A stretch of DNA of 46,660 nt from positions 1 to 46,660 of the forward strand of contig CAYVVS010000005.1 of NCBI GenBank assembly GCA_964454845.1, given 5' to 3'. The notes beneath the pieces are model-generated. The model did no database searches, had not been told where the DNA came from, and worked only from the letters and a program-made list of their open reading frames with translations. The position numbers were made by a program, and so were the translations under genes. This DNA comes from GCA-016700035 sp964454845 (GTDB lineage Bacteria > Patescibacteriota > Saccharimonadia > CAILAD01 > GCA-016700035). Below, piece by piece: positions 7,950 to 15,611 of the stretch. Position 1 is the stretch's first letter. Every line of letters begins with the position of its first letter.

Positions 7950-8634
7950 TCGCCATTATATAAGAAGAAAAGCTAGTGCATTGCGTCATCATACCGAAAA
8001 GCATGAAGAAGGAATAATCCCGAAAAGCCTGATAGCTAGGTATCTGCCCCCAAATCCTGTAATACTGGAGGCGGGAGCACATGTGGGGACCGATACTTTG
8101 CAAATGTGCAGTATGTGGCCAGATGCGAGAATACATGCCTTTGAGCCTGTGTCAGACATATTCGCGCAGCTAGAAAAAAATACCAAGCATTTATCGATGG
8201 TCAACCGTTATAAGCTAGGGCTGGGCAATAAGACTGAACAGAGAAAAATATATGTTAGTAGCGGCGCCTCAGATGCGTCCAGTTCTCTGCTAAAGCCAAA
8301 AAAACATCTAGAGATAAACCCTAAGGTTAAGTTTCAGTCGATGGAGAACATTCAAGTAACAACGATTGCCGATTGGGCACGTAAGGAGGGGATTAATAAG
8401 GTTGACTTCATGTGGCTCGACCTACAGGGCATGGAGCTGCCGGTTCTGCAAAATACTGGTTCAATTTTACAGGGCGTGAAGATGATTCTCGCAGAAGTAA
8501 GTCTGATTGAGACTTATGAAGGTGTTTCAATGGCAGATGACCTTACGAGATTCCTCGAACAGGAGGGTTTTAGGGTCTTGGTTGAGGAGATGCCTTACCC
8601 GGATATGGGTGACATTTTATATGTACGGAAATAG
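7942..8634 (+). CDS. FkbM-family methyltransferase
   Basis: This 230-aa protein has an N-terminal basic leader of about 35 residues and then a SAM-binding core: VILEAGAHVGTDT (about 36-48) as motif I and an acidic HAFEPVSD (about 64-71) that binds the SAM ribose. The family-typical VDFMWLDLQGMELPVL (about 152-167) corresponds to the conserved 'K.D.EG.E..VL' of FkbM proteins. Such enzymes O-methylate sugars or similar hydroxyls. It overlaps wzt, so it is part of the same transcript. A terminal methyl group could be the export cap recognised by the Wzt C-terminal domain; that link is inference. Confidence 0.82.
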   Translation: MINRHYIRRKASALRHHTEKHEEGIIPKSLIARYLPPNPVILEAGAHVGTDTLQMCSMWPDARIHAFEPVSDIFAQLEKNTKHLSMVNRYKLGLGNKTEQRKIYVSSGASDASSSLLKPKKHLEINPKVKFQSMENIQVTTIADWARKEGINKVDFMWLDLQGMELPVLQNTGSILQGVKMILAEVSLIETYEGVSMADDLTRFLEQEGFRVLVEEMPYPDMGDILYVRK

Positions 8635-8637
8635 TAC

Positions 8638-9480
8638 ATGTTGACTGTTGAATTTCATGACAAGCTTTTCGAAGGCTATAGTAGTGCAGCTCGAGGAGAT
8701 TTGAAATGCAAACCCAAGCATATTTTTTTTGATCGAACAGCTAATCATAGCATTGCCTTATTTACTGATGAGAGTCTTGATGAGGTTAACTCATCAAAAG
8801 CGGTAATAAATTTAGCATGGCTAGTAGAGTCTCCTGATTTTAAAAAGAATATTTATAAAAAAATGAGGAAGAAAAAGGTCTACTCGAAGTTTGATCGGAT
8901 ATATACGTTCGACTCTGCGCTACTCGCAAAAGATCCAAGATTTGTGATGCTGCCTGTTGGTGGCAGTTGGATTGATGACAAAAACTGGCGAATATACAAT
9001 AAATACCTCAACCTATCAATGATTGCATCACGAAAAAAACAGTTGAAAGGGCATAGGTTGCGCCATGAAATTATTGGAAAATTTGCCGATTACCTCGATG
9101 AGGTATATGGTAGTGGGTATTTAGCATTTGATAATAAGATAGATGTCATGAAGCCCTTTAGATATAGTATTGTTATCGAAAACGGCAGGCGTGATTACTA
9201 TTTTACGGAGAAATTGATCGATTGTTTTGCGGTGGGCACTATACCTATTTATTGGGGCTGCCCCAGTATTGGGAAATTTTTCAATCCGGAGGGAATACTC
9301 CCTTTTAGGACTTTGCGTGACCTAAAAAAAATCTTAGCTAATATTTCAGAGGAAGACTATTTTTCCAGGATGGCAGCTGTTAAAGATAATCTAGCTCGTG
9401 CAAAGGATTATGTGATGCCAGAGGATAATATGTATGAACTTATGAAGAGAGATCAGCTGTTCTCAACCGAGTTAACATAG
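8638..9480 (+). CDS. Glycosyltransferase family 10 (alpha-1,3/1,4-fucosyltransferase-like)
   Basis: The 280-aa protein has the C-terminal GDP-fucose domain of GT10. A stretch around residues 174-211 contains YSIVIENGRRDYY, then FTEKLIDCF and GTIPIYWGCPS, matching the family pattern 'F.l.fENs...dYvTEKl..a...G.vPiy.G'. The N-terminal half is poorly conserved, as usual for the acceptor domain. The enzyme would add L-fucose from GDP-fucose to a glycan, which fits the fcl and gmd genes of the locus. It starts 3 nt after the preceding stop. Whether the linkage is alpha-1,3 or alpha-1,4 cannot be told. Confidence 0.82.
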   Translation: MLTVEFHDKLFEGYSSAARGDLKCKPKHIFFDRTANHSIALFTDESLDEVNSSKAVINLAWLVESPDFKKNIYKKMRKKKVYSKFDRIYTFDSALLAKDPRFVMLPVGGSWIDDKNWRIYNKYLNLSMIASRKKQLKGHRLRHEIIGKFADYLDEVYGSGYLAFDNKIDVMKPFRYSIVIENGRRDYYFTEKLIDCFAVGTIPIYWGCPSIGKFFNPEGILPFRTLRDLKKILANISEEDYFSRMAAVKDNLARAKDYVMPEDNMYELMKRDQLFSTELT

Positions 9481-9491
9481 GGGGGTATATT

Positions 9492-10049
9492 TTGAAGCAA
9501 TTAATAAATCTAATGCTTAGCAAGTTTGGCTACAATATAAAGCGTATACCTCAGGTTTCTGACAGGGATCTCCTAAACGGCACTTACCCAGGGGTTACAT
9601 TTATAGGTCCATTAGATAATTACAATATTGGTGAAAAAGTTACTATTGGCTTAGGGAGTATACTTTTTGCTTGTGAAAATATAACAATTGGTGACAATTC
9701 GATGATTGCAGTAGGTGTAATCATTCACACGAGTACGCATGATTATGCAGCACATCCAATGTGGAAGTATCGTATTGATCGCCCTGTATATATTGGTGAT
9801 TATTCATGGATTGGAGCGGGGGCAATAATACTGCCAGGGGTTAGAATTGGTAGAAATGCTGTAGTTGGGGCTGGCTCAGTTGTTACTGCGAATGTTCCAG
9901 AAGGAGCTATAGTTGCGGGAAATCCAGCGAGGATAATTAAGCATCGAAATAAGGCGGACTACCTCAAAAAGCCTGATATTATTGAGTTTGAGGAAGCAAT
10001 TACAATAAAAGAGCCTTTCGGTGTTAACAAGATAAAAAGAAGGAGGTAA
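9492..10049 (+). CDS. Hexapeptide-repeat acetyltransferase (sugar O-acetyltransferase-like)
   Basis: This 185-aa left-handed beta-helix protein is translated from a TTG start preceded by a G-rich stretch (six G at 9480-9485). Hexapeptide repeats run through most of the chain, for example YNIGEKVTIGLGS and IGDYSWIGAGAIILPGVRIGRNAVVGAGSVVT, ending with the family hallmark VAGNPARII. A His in a HTSTHD loop (about residues 77-82) is in the usual catalytic position. It resembles WbbJ/LacA-type enzymes that acetylate sugars with acetyl-CoA. It lies inside the glycan operon, so a sugar of the exported polymer is the likely acceptor. The basic C-terminal tail (KIKRRR) is unusual. Confidence 0.82.
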   Translation: MKQLINLMLSKFGYNIKRIPQVSDRDLLNGTYPGVTFIGPLDNYNIGEKVTIGLGSILFACENITIGDNSMIAVGVIIHTSTHDYAAHPMWKYRIDRPVYIGDYSWIGAGAIILPGVRIGRNAVVGAGSVVTANVPEGAIVAGNPARIIKHRNKADYLKKPDIIEFEEAITIKEPFGVNKIKRRR

Positions 10050-10053
10050 AGAG

Positions 10054-10707
10054 TTGAATATTTATAGGAAAATACGTGGAAAGATTCTGAAGCCAATCAG
10101 AACTGATATTCAATCCGAGAGGGTGAAGCCCTGGTTTGAGATAGGTGGCGATAGGACCCTGCGGCTTAACTATGACTTGAATGAAAAATCTATAGTTTTC
10201 GATCTTGGTGGCTATGAGGGACAATGGGCTAGCGATATTTATTCCAAGTATCGGCCAAAGATATATGTCTTTGAACCAATGCCTGAGTATGCAAAGAATA
10301 TCAAAGAGCGATTTAAGAAGAATCCTGACATAAAAACGTTTATATTTGGGTTGTCTAATGAGGATAAGAAGATAAGTCTTACAGTCGATGGTGATGCTAG
10401 TTCGGGTATCAAAGAATCGGACAATGCCATAGAGGCAGAACTTAAGAAGGCAGCTACTTTTATAGATAATCTTGGAGTGAATAAGATTGATCTAATGAAA
10501 ATAAATATTGAAGGTGGAGAATATGATCTACTAGATCACCTGATAGAAACAGGGTGGATTAAGAATATTGATAATATTCAGGTGCAGTTTCATGATTTTT
10601 TCGATGAAGCAGAGGGGAGAATGAAGAAAATTCAGGCCCAGCTGAAGAAAACTCATAAAATTACCTATCAATATCCATTTGTTTGGGAAAATTGGAAACT
10701 TAAGTAG
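10054..10707 (+). CDS. Second FkbM-family methyltransferase
   Basis: The start is a TTG at 10054 with a strong AGGAGGT at 10041-10047, only 4 nt after the acetyltransferase stop. The 217-aa product shows SAM motif I as VFDLGGYEGQWAS (about residues 49-61), YVFEPMPEY (about 71-79) and the FkbM signature IDLMKINIEGGEYDLLDHL (about 146-164). It is probably another sugar O-methyltransferase. It is only distantly similar to the FkbM protein at 7942, so this is not a recent duplication. Reading frame and family are clear; the substrate is unknown. Confidence 0.82.
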   Translation: MNIYRKIRGKILKPIRTDIQSERVKPWFEIGGDRTLRLNYDLNEKSIVFDLGGYEGQWASDIYSKYRPKIYVFEPMPEYAKNIKERFKKNPDIKTFIFGLSNEDKKISLTVDGDASSGIKESDNAIEAELKKAATFIDNLGVNKIDLMKINIEGGEYDLLDHLIETGWIKNIDNIQVQFHDFFDEAEGRMKKIQAQLKKTHKITYQYPFVWENWKLK

Positions 10708-10712
10708 TTGAT

Positions 10713-11549
10713 ATGATACGTGTAGTATTACAGGGGGGGCTAGGCAATCAGATGTTTCAGTATGCTGCCGCTCGAGCGCTCGCTGAGCGGAATAATACGA
10801 ATGTAGTGTTGGACTTATCGTGGTTTGATCAGGATTTTGATCTCGGTTCTACATCTCGAGAGTATGAATTGTCTTGCTTTGTTTTAGATGCAATTACTCC
10901 TAAGTCCAAGAACACTATTCGCCAGAAGTTACAGGGACGATTCGCGAAAATTTACACTGAACCGCACTTTCATTGCGATCCAGCATTTACGGATCTTCCG
11001 AAAAATACTGTCATGAGTGGCTACTTTCAATCTGAGAAATATTTTCACGATATACGTGGAATTTTACTGCAGGATTTTTTATGGGCAAAAGAACCGAACG
11101 GTAAGAACAAGGATCTTTTAGGGCAAATCGAGGGAGACAGATTAAGTGTATCTGTGCATGTTCGCCGAGGTGATTATGTCTCAAATAAAAGTGCAGCAAA
11201 ATTCCACGGACTTGCTGGGATTGACTACTACAAAGCTGCAGTAAAAATGGTAGCTGAACAATTGGAAAGCTTAAATTTATATGTGTTTTCCGATGACCCG
11301 GATTGGTGTAAGAAGAATTTAAAGTTTACGCAGCCAACGACATATATCTCACATAACAACGATGGCTCAGAGGATATGCGCCTAATGAAAGCCTGCAAGC
11401 ATAACATTATTGCAAACTCGAGTTTTTCTTGGTGGGGAGCTTGGCTTAACGAAAATCCGAATAAGATTGTGATTGCACCAAAAAAGTGGTTTTCTCACCC
11501 TGAAAGCAATACGAAAGACATTATTCCAGAGTCATGGCAAAAACTGTAA
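10713..11549 (+). CDS. Glycosyltransferase family 11 (alpha-1,2-fucosyltransferase)
   Basis: This 278-aa protein carries all GT11 motifs: QGGLGNQMFQYA at residues 7-18 (motif IV of these enzymes), HVRRGDYV near 147-154 (the GDP-fucose-binding motif I shared with fucosyltransferases), YVFSDDPDW (about 191-199) and SSFSWWGAWL (about 234-243). Length matches bacterial FutC/WbiQ-type enzymes. It would cap a galactose-like residue with alpha-1,2-fucose to give an H-antigen-like end. The conserved Gly-Gly is written GGG GGG, creating a run of seven G at 10733-10739 close to the start. The 3' end overlaps the next gene by 16 nt. Confidence 0.9.
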   Translation: MIRVVLQGGLGNQMFQYAAARALAERNNTNVVLDLSWFDQDFDLGSTSREYELSCFVLDAITPKSKNTIRQKLQGRFAKIYTEPHFHCDPAFTDLPKNTVMSGYFQSEKYFHDIRGILLQDFLWAKEPNGKNKDLLGQIEGDRLSVSVHVRRGDYVSNKSAAKFHGLAGIDYYKAAVKMVAEQLESLNLYVFSDDPDWCKKNLKFTQPTTYISHNNDGSEDMRLMKACKHNIIANSSFSWWGAWLNENPNKIVIAPKKWFSHPESNTKDIIPESWQKL

Positions 11550-12496
11550 AAAAAGCCTCTAAGAGTCAGTCTAAAAAACCACTCGTATCGGTGGTGATGA
11601 GTGTCTATAACGGTGAGAAATATCTACGTGAGGCGATGGATTCTATATTGAATCAAACTTATAAAAACCTCGAATTTATCATTATTGATGACGGGTCCAC
11701 TGATGATACGCTCAAAATTATAAAAACCTACAAAGACCCACGTATTATCTTGATTACTCGTGAAAATAAGGGGTTGGTTGCTTCGCTCAATGAGGGAATC
11801 AAAAAGGCTAAGGGGAGCTACATAGCTAGGCAAGACGCCGATGACATAAGTGAAGTCGATAGGATTAATCGTCAAGTAGAATATATGAAGCAGAGACCTA
11901 ATGTGGGTCTGGTTGGGTCTTCAATTAGGATAATCAATGAGCGAGGTGATTCTAGGGGTGTACATTATGTTTATAGTGAATCATTAGACGTTAAGAGAGA
12001 GTTAATGATTCGTAGTCCGTTTGCCCATGGTTCAATTATGCTGAATAAAAATAAACTAAATAGGCATGATATATATAATTCGGAATATTGGCCCGCCGAA
12101 GATTATGCGGTATGGAGCTCATTAATTTCAGATGGTGTGTGTGCGGGTAATATTCATGAGGCTCTATACAGGTATAGAGATAACACTGAAGGCATCTCAA
12201 GTAGTAATCCAGAGCTACAAAAAAACAAGTCTAATATAATACGCCAATCAAACTTGGGGAATTTCGAAAAGCTATGGAGTCCGGTAGATTGGTTCAAAAC
12301 AGAGAAGAGTACCGCACTAAAAAAGAGAATGTTTACTGACATGAGTTATTTAATCAGGGAGCTTAGCTGTCGCGGTATGTGCAGGGAGGCTATAATAGTA
12401 GCGATGAATTGGCTATCAAGTTTTTTTACTAGGACTCCGTATACTGTATTAATAGAGCATGCCAGGAGATATATAGGCGGTGTGCTGCATGGCTGA
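11534..12496 (+). CDS. Family 2 glycosyltransferase
   Basis: The 320-aa protein opens with a short basic tail and then the GT-A fold: PLVSVVMSVYNGEKYL (about 16-31), FIIIDDGSTDDT (about 48-59) and the metal-binding ARQDADD (about 97-103). A probable acceptor/base region includes PAEDYAVW. It lacks membrane helices, so it would act on a lipid-linked acceptor from the cytoplasmic side. It overlaps genes on both sides, in keeping with one long operon. The stretch is AT-rich with frequent AGG, AGA and ATA codons. The sugar transferred cannot be predicted. Confidence 0.85.
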   Translation: MAKTVKKASKSQSKKPLVSVVMSVYNGEKYLREAMDSILNQTYKNLEFIIIDDGSTDDTLKIIKTYKDPRIILITRENKGLVASLNEGIKKAKGSYIARQDADDISEVDRINRQVEYMKQRPNVGLVGSSIRIINERGDSRGVHYVYSESLDVKRELMIRSPFAHGSIMLNKNKLNRHDIYNSEYWPAEDYAVWSSLISDGVCAGNIHEALYRYRDNTEGISSSNPELQKNKSNIIRQSNLGNFEKLWSPVDWFKTEKSTALKKRMFTDMSYLIRELSCRGMCREAIIVAMNWLSSFFTRTPYTVLIEHARRYIGGVLHG

Positions 12497-13376
12497 TATT
12501 AGGGCTACAATAGTAATTCCTACCTATAATCGAGACTTTGTATTATTAGATACTATTGAAAGCTGTCTGGCTCAACGCGTGAAGGTGAAGTTAATCATTG
12601 CTGACCAGTCTGACGAAGAAAATATACAGCTGAAGGATTGGATAGCAAAGCAGAGTCAACGAAATAGGATCTCATACTATTGGATCAAGCCCGCCTCGGT
12701 GACGGCCGCTAAAAATTTCGCATTGCAGAGAGTTGATACACCAATAGTTATCTTTATTGATGACGATGTAATTCTCTCAAAAGAATTTGTACGTGAACAT
12801 CTTGCAATTTTGGATTCTAAAGAAGATGTTGCAGCCGTAGCTGGACGTGTCAAGCAAAAAGGATTCCCCACTCAGGGGCCCATATTACACTTTGATAAAT
12901 ATGCTGTTTCAAGGGGTATATTCAATTCTCGAACCGAAGGATATACTAATTCATTCCCGGGTGGAAACGTAGCTTTATGGACAGATATTGCAAGGTCTGT
13001 CGGAGGCTTTGATACGAGATTTTCCAAGGGTGCCTTTAGGGAGGAAAGTATATTTGCTTATAAGGTGCATAGAGCAGGTCACAAGATTTTTTATAGCCAT
13101 AAGCCTTGGCTACTGCATCTCGCCGCCCCAAGAGGAGGAAACAGAATAGCAAAAAACCCCTATGATAGCTGGCATTTTTATAGAAACGAGTTATTCTTTA
13201 CATTATATGTGGTTAGGTCGCAGAACTTGCTGAAAGCCCTAAAAATTAAATATAGAACATATTGCAGGGCATCTAGAAGGCGACTTCCGGCGCGAAGCAT
13301 AATGTTTGGTGTCGGGTTGCTGGTTGCAGTAAAGCGCATGTTTTTCGATAGGCAGATATGTGCTGGCATAAGGTAA
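12489..13376 (+). CDS. Family 2 glycosyltransferase
   Basis: The start is placed at the ATG at 12489 (MADIRATIVIP), overlapping the previous stop by 8 nt; a GTG 9 nt upstream is a less likely choice. The 295-aa product shows ATIVIPTYNRD (about 6-16), a DDDV metal-binding motif in VIFIDDDVIL (about 84-93), and NSFPGGNVALW followed by GGFDTRF. A hydrophobic segment near the C-terminus may touch the membrane. No Asp-x-Asp typical of processive enzymes is seen. It is probably one transferase step in making the exported glycan. Donor and acceptor are unknown. Confidence 0.82.
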   Translation: MADIRATIVIPTYNRDFVLLDTIESCLAQRVKVKLIIADQSDEENIQLKDWIAKQSQRNRISYYWIKPASVTAAKNFALQRVDTPIVIFIDDDVILSKEFVREHLAILDSKEDVAAVAGRVKQKGFPTQGPILHFDKYAVSRGIFNSRTEGYTNSFPGGNVALWTDIARSVGGFDTRFSKGAFREESIFAYKVHRAGHKIFYSHKPWLLHLAAPRGGNRIAKNPYDSWHFYRNELFFTLYVVRSQNLLKALKIKYRTYCRASRRRLPARSIMFGVGLLVAVKRMFFDRQICAGIR

Positions 13377-13427
13377 TGTGCTTGTACTTAGTTGCTTGTT
13401 AATAGGGTTTATTACAGGAGTATATTG

Positions 13428-14603
13428 ATGAAAATAGCAATTGACTTACGACCACTACAGAGTGGCCATCAACACAGAGGAATCGGTAAATATATTGCTA
13501 ATGTAGTTCCTGCCTTGTTTAAAGTCGGTAAACAGCATGAATTTTATTGTTATCATTATGGTGATACGCCACCAAAACTTTCTTATGTGTCGCCATCTGT
13601 AAAATTTATAAGTCTCGGTAATTATGATCCAGGCTCATTCAGCTCTAAGCTTTATAGAAAATTGTTTATGCATCAACCTGGACTTAAAGAGTCGGTGGAG
13701 ACAGATGTATTTTTTCAGCCAGATATTGGGTTTGGACTTAGTAAAAATACTCCTACAGTAGTTACGCTGTATGATCTTATACCGATTATTTATAGAGAAA
13801 AGTATTTTGTACCGAGGAAAAAGCCGAGTTTTTTGCGACCTTTTTGGAATATGCGCAATGAGCAGGTGTTTCAACAATTTATGCGTTTGAACGCTAGATT
13901 CGCATTAGTTGATCGTATAGTCAGTATTTCTCAAGCATCTATTGATGATTTACATAAGGTTTTTCCGAACACTACCCACGTACCCTATTTGGTAACGCCG
14001 TTAGCTGCACAGAAGCTTCCAGTGCCGAGCAAAAGGAAAATTAACAATAAGCCTTACATGCTGTATGTGGGTGGGACTGATTCTCGAAAAAACCTTATCA
14101 AATTAGTGGACATGTATGAAGGTGCACTTAATGGTGGAATTGATGTTGACTTGGTCTTGATTGGGTATGATTTTGAGCAACCTAAATTTTATGACACGGC
14201 TCGTTTGTTAAAGCACATAGACAAATCTCCAGTAAAGAAAAGAATTAGAGTAGTTGGGTATGCAGATGATGCAAAATTGGCTACCTATTACTCTCAGGCT
14301 CAAGCACTGTTATTTGCTTCGGAGTATGAGGGTTTTGGTATGCCGATTCTGGAGGCGATGCAAGCTGGTTGCCCAGTAATTTGCTTTAACAATTCATCTA
14401 TTCCAGAAGTTGCTGGTAATGCGGCAATAATGGTAGATACGGAAGCCGCCTTTATTGATAGTATTGTACAGCTTGCCAAGTCTGAAAAGCTACGTAAAGA
14501 GCTTATTCAGAAGGGTAAGAAACAGGTTGCAGGCTTTACGTGGGAAAATGCTGCTGAGCTTACGCTTAAGGCTTTGGAGGGATCGGCAAAAGCAAAGAAC
14601 TAA
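13428..14603 (+). CDS. Family 4 glycosyltransferase
   Basis: The start is taken at the ATG at 13428 because ACAGGAG (13414-13420) is well spaced and the chain then starts MKIAIDLRPLQSG, the usual opening of this mannosyltransferase-like group; an in-frame upstream start would add 12 residues. The 391-aa protein has the N-terminal loop GIGKYIANVVPAL (about 20-32), the central YVGGTDSRKN, and the GT4 signature EYEGFGMPILEAMQAG (about 297-312) with the paired Glu residues that bind the nucleotide sugar. It ends the plus-strand run. The next gene, gmd, is convergent and its stop lies two bases away. Confidence 0.85.
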   Translation: MKIAIDLRPLQSGHQHRGIGKYIANVVPALFKVGKQHEFYCYHYGDTPPKLSYVSPSVKFISLGNYDPGSFSSKLYRKLFMHQPGLKESVETDVFFQPDIGFGLSKNTPTVVTLYDLIPIIYREKYFVPRKKPSFLRPFWNMRNEQVFQQFMRLNARFALVDRIVSISQASIDDLHKVFPNTTHVPYLVTPLAAQKLPVPSKRKINNKPYMLYVGGTDSRKNLIKLVDMYEGALNGGIDVDLVLIGYDFEQPKFYDTARLLKHIDKSPVKKRIRVVGYADDAKLATYYSQAQALLFASEYEGFGMPILEAMQAGCPVICFNNSSIPEVAGNAAIMVDTEAAFIDSIVQLAKSEKLRKELIQKGKKQVAGFTWENAAELTLKALEGSAKAKN

Positions 14604-14620
14604 ACTTAGCTTAGTTCTTT
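14594..14620. terminator. Hairpin spanning both convergent stop codons
   Basis: AAAGAACTAA (14594-14603) pairs perfectly with TTAGTTCTTT (14611-14620) around a 7-nt loop. The arms contain the stop codons of the GT4 gene and of gmd, and A- or T-rich ends flank both sides, so it can serve as a compact bidirectional terminator. Confidence 0.6.
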
Positions 14621-15565
14621 AACATCGGCATCAACCATCATCTTTACGAGTTCTTCAAAGCTCACTTTTGGTTCCCATTTAAGCTGTTTTTTAGCGTGGG
14701 CTGGGTCACCGATGAGGAGATCTACTTCGGCCGGTCTGAAGTATTTTTCGCTGACTTCTACATATTTTTCCCAATCGAGCCCTACGTGTTTAAAAGCGAT
14801 TTGGCAGAATTCTTTTACGGAGTGGGTTTCGTTAGTGGCAACTACGTAGTCGTCTGGGCTATCTGCTTGGAGCATGAGCCACATAGCTTCTACGTAGTCT
14901 CCGGCAAAGCCCCAGTCTCGCTTGGCATCTAGGTTGCCAAGGAGGAGTTTATCTTGTTTGCCGGCTTTAATGGCTGCAACTGCACGAGTGATTTTGCGAG
15001 TTACAAATGTTTCGCCACGGCGTGGGCTTTCGTGATTGAACAAAATTCCGTTGCACGCAAACATATCGTAGCTTTCGCGGTAATTTTTTGTAATCCAGTA
15101 AGAGTATACTTTGGCAGCACCATACGGCGATCGTGGGTAGAAAGGAGTCTGCTCTGTTTGGGGGACTTCTAATACTTTGCCAAACATTTCGCTGGAGCTA
15201 GCTTGGTAAAATTTTGCGCTTGGTGCACAGGTTCGAATCGCTTCCATAAGGCGCAGGGTGCCGGTGCCAGTAACATCGGCGGTGTATTCAGGAACATCAA
15301 ACGAAACCTTTACGTGACTTTGGGCAGCGAGGTTATATACCTCATTGGGTTGTACTGCTGAAATAATGTGATGCAGGGAACTGGAATCAGCGAGATCGCC
15401 ATAGTGCATTTCAATTTGGTCGAAAATATGTTCAATGCGTCCAGTAGTAAAGGTGCTATTGCGGCGCATGATTCCATGAACTTCATAGTCTTTTTCAAGA
15501 AGTAATTCCGCTAAATATGAGCCGTCTTGCCCGGTAATTCCTGTAATGAGCGCTTTCTTTGCCAC
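14606..15565 (-). CDS. gmd: GDP-mannose 4,6-dehydratase
   Basis: This 319-aa SDR enzyme makes GDP-4-keto-6-deoxymannose from GDP-mannose, the first committed step to GDP-fucose. The chain opens ALITGITGQDGSYLAE with the NADP motif GITGQDG (9-15), then has IMRRNSTFTTGRIEHI, the catalytic SPYGAAK (Tyr/Lys near 148-152), and LFNHESPRRGETFVTRK, all diagnostic of Gmd. It starts at GTG (15565) behind AAGGAGGA. It is shorter than E. coli Gmd (373 aa) but in the range of compact bacterial versions. It lies against the direction of the rest of the locus, with its own divergent promoter, so GDP-fucose supply may be controlled apart from the transferases. Confidence 0.95.
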   Translation of the reverse strand: MAKKALITGITGQDGSYLAELLLEKDYEVHGIMRRNSTFTTGRIEHIFDQIEMHYGDLADSSSLHHIISAVQPNEVYNLAAQSHVKVSFDVPEYTADVTGTGTLRLMEAIRTCAPSAKFYQASSSEMFGKVLEVPQTEQTPFYPRSPYGAAKVYSYWITKNYRESYDMFACNGILFNHESPRRGETFVTRKITRAVAAIKAGKQDKLLLGNLDAKRDWGFAGDYVEAMWLMLQADSPDDYVVATNETHSVKEFCQIAFKHVGLDWEKYVEVSEKYFRPAEVDLLIGDPAHAKKQLKWEPKVSFEELVKMMVDADVKELS

Positions 15566-15594
15566 GAATCCTCCTTGGTTATCTGAACATTAGG

Positions 15595-15600
15595 TATAAT
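15595..15600 (+). promoter_or_regulatory. -10 box in the gmd/GT4 divergent gap
   Basis: TATAAT lies 11 nt before the ATG at 15612. The whole 46-bp gap between gmd and the GT4 gene must hold promoters for both strands; TATACT and TATTAT on the minus strand (15611-15596) overlap it, so the two promoters probably compete. Confidence 0.6.
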
Positions 15601-15611
15601 ACACAGTATAT

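Noticed and set aside
13392..13427. Upstream extension of the GT4 protein
   Set aside because: The extra 12 residues precede the usual family start and the ribosome site fits the later ATG.
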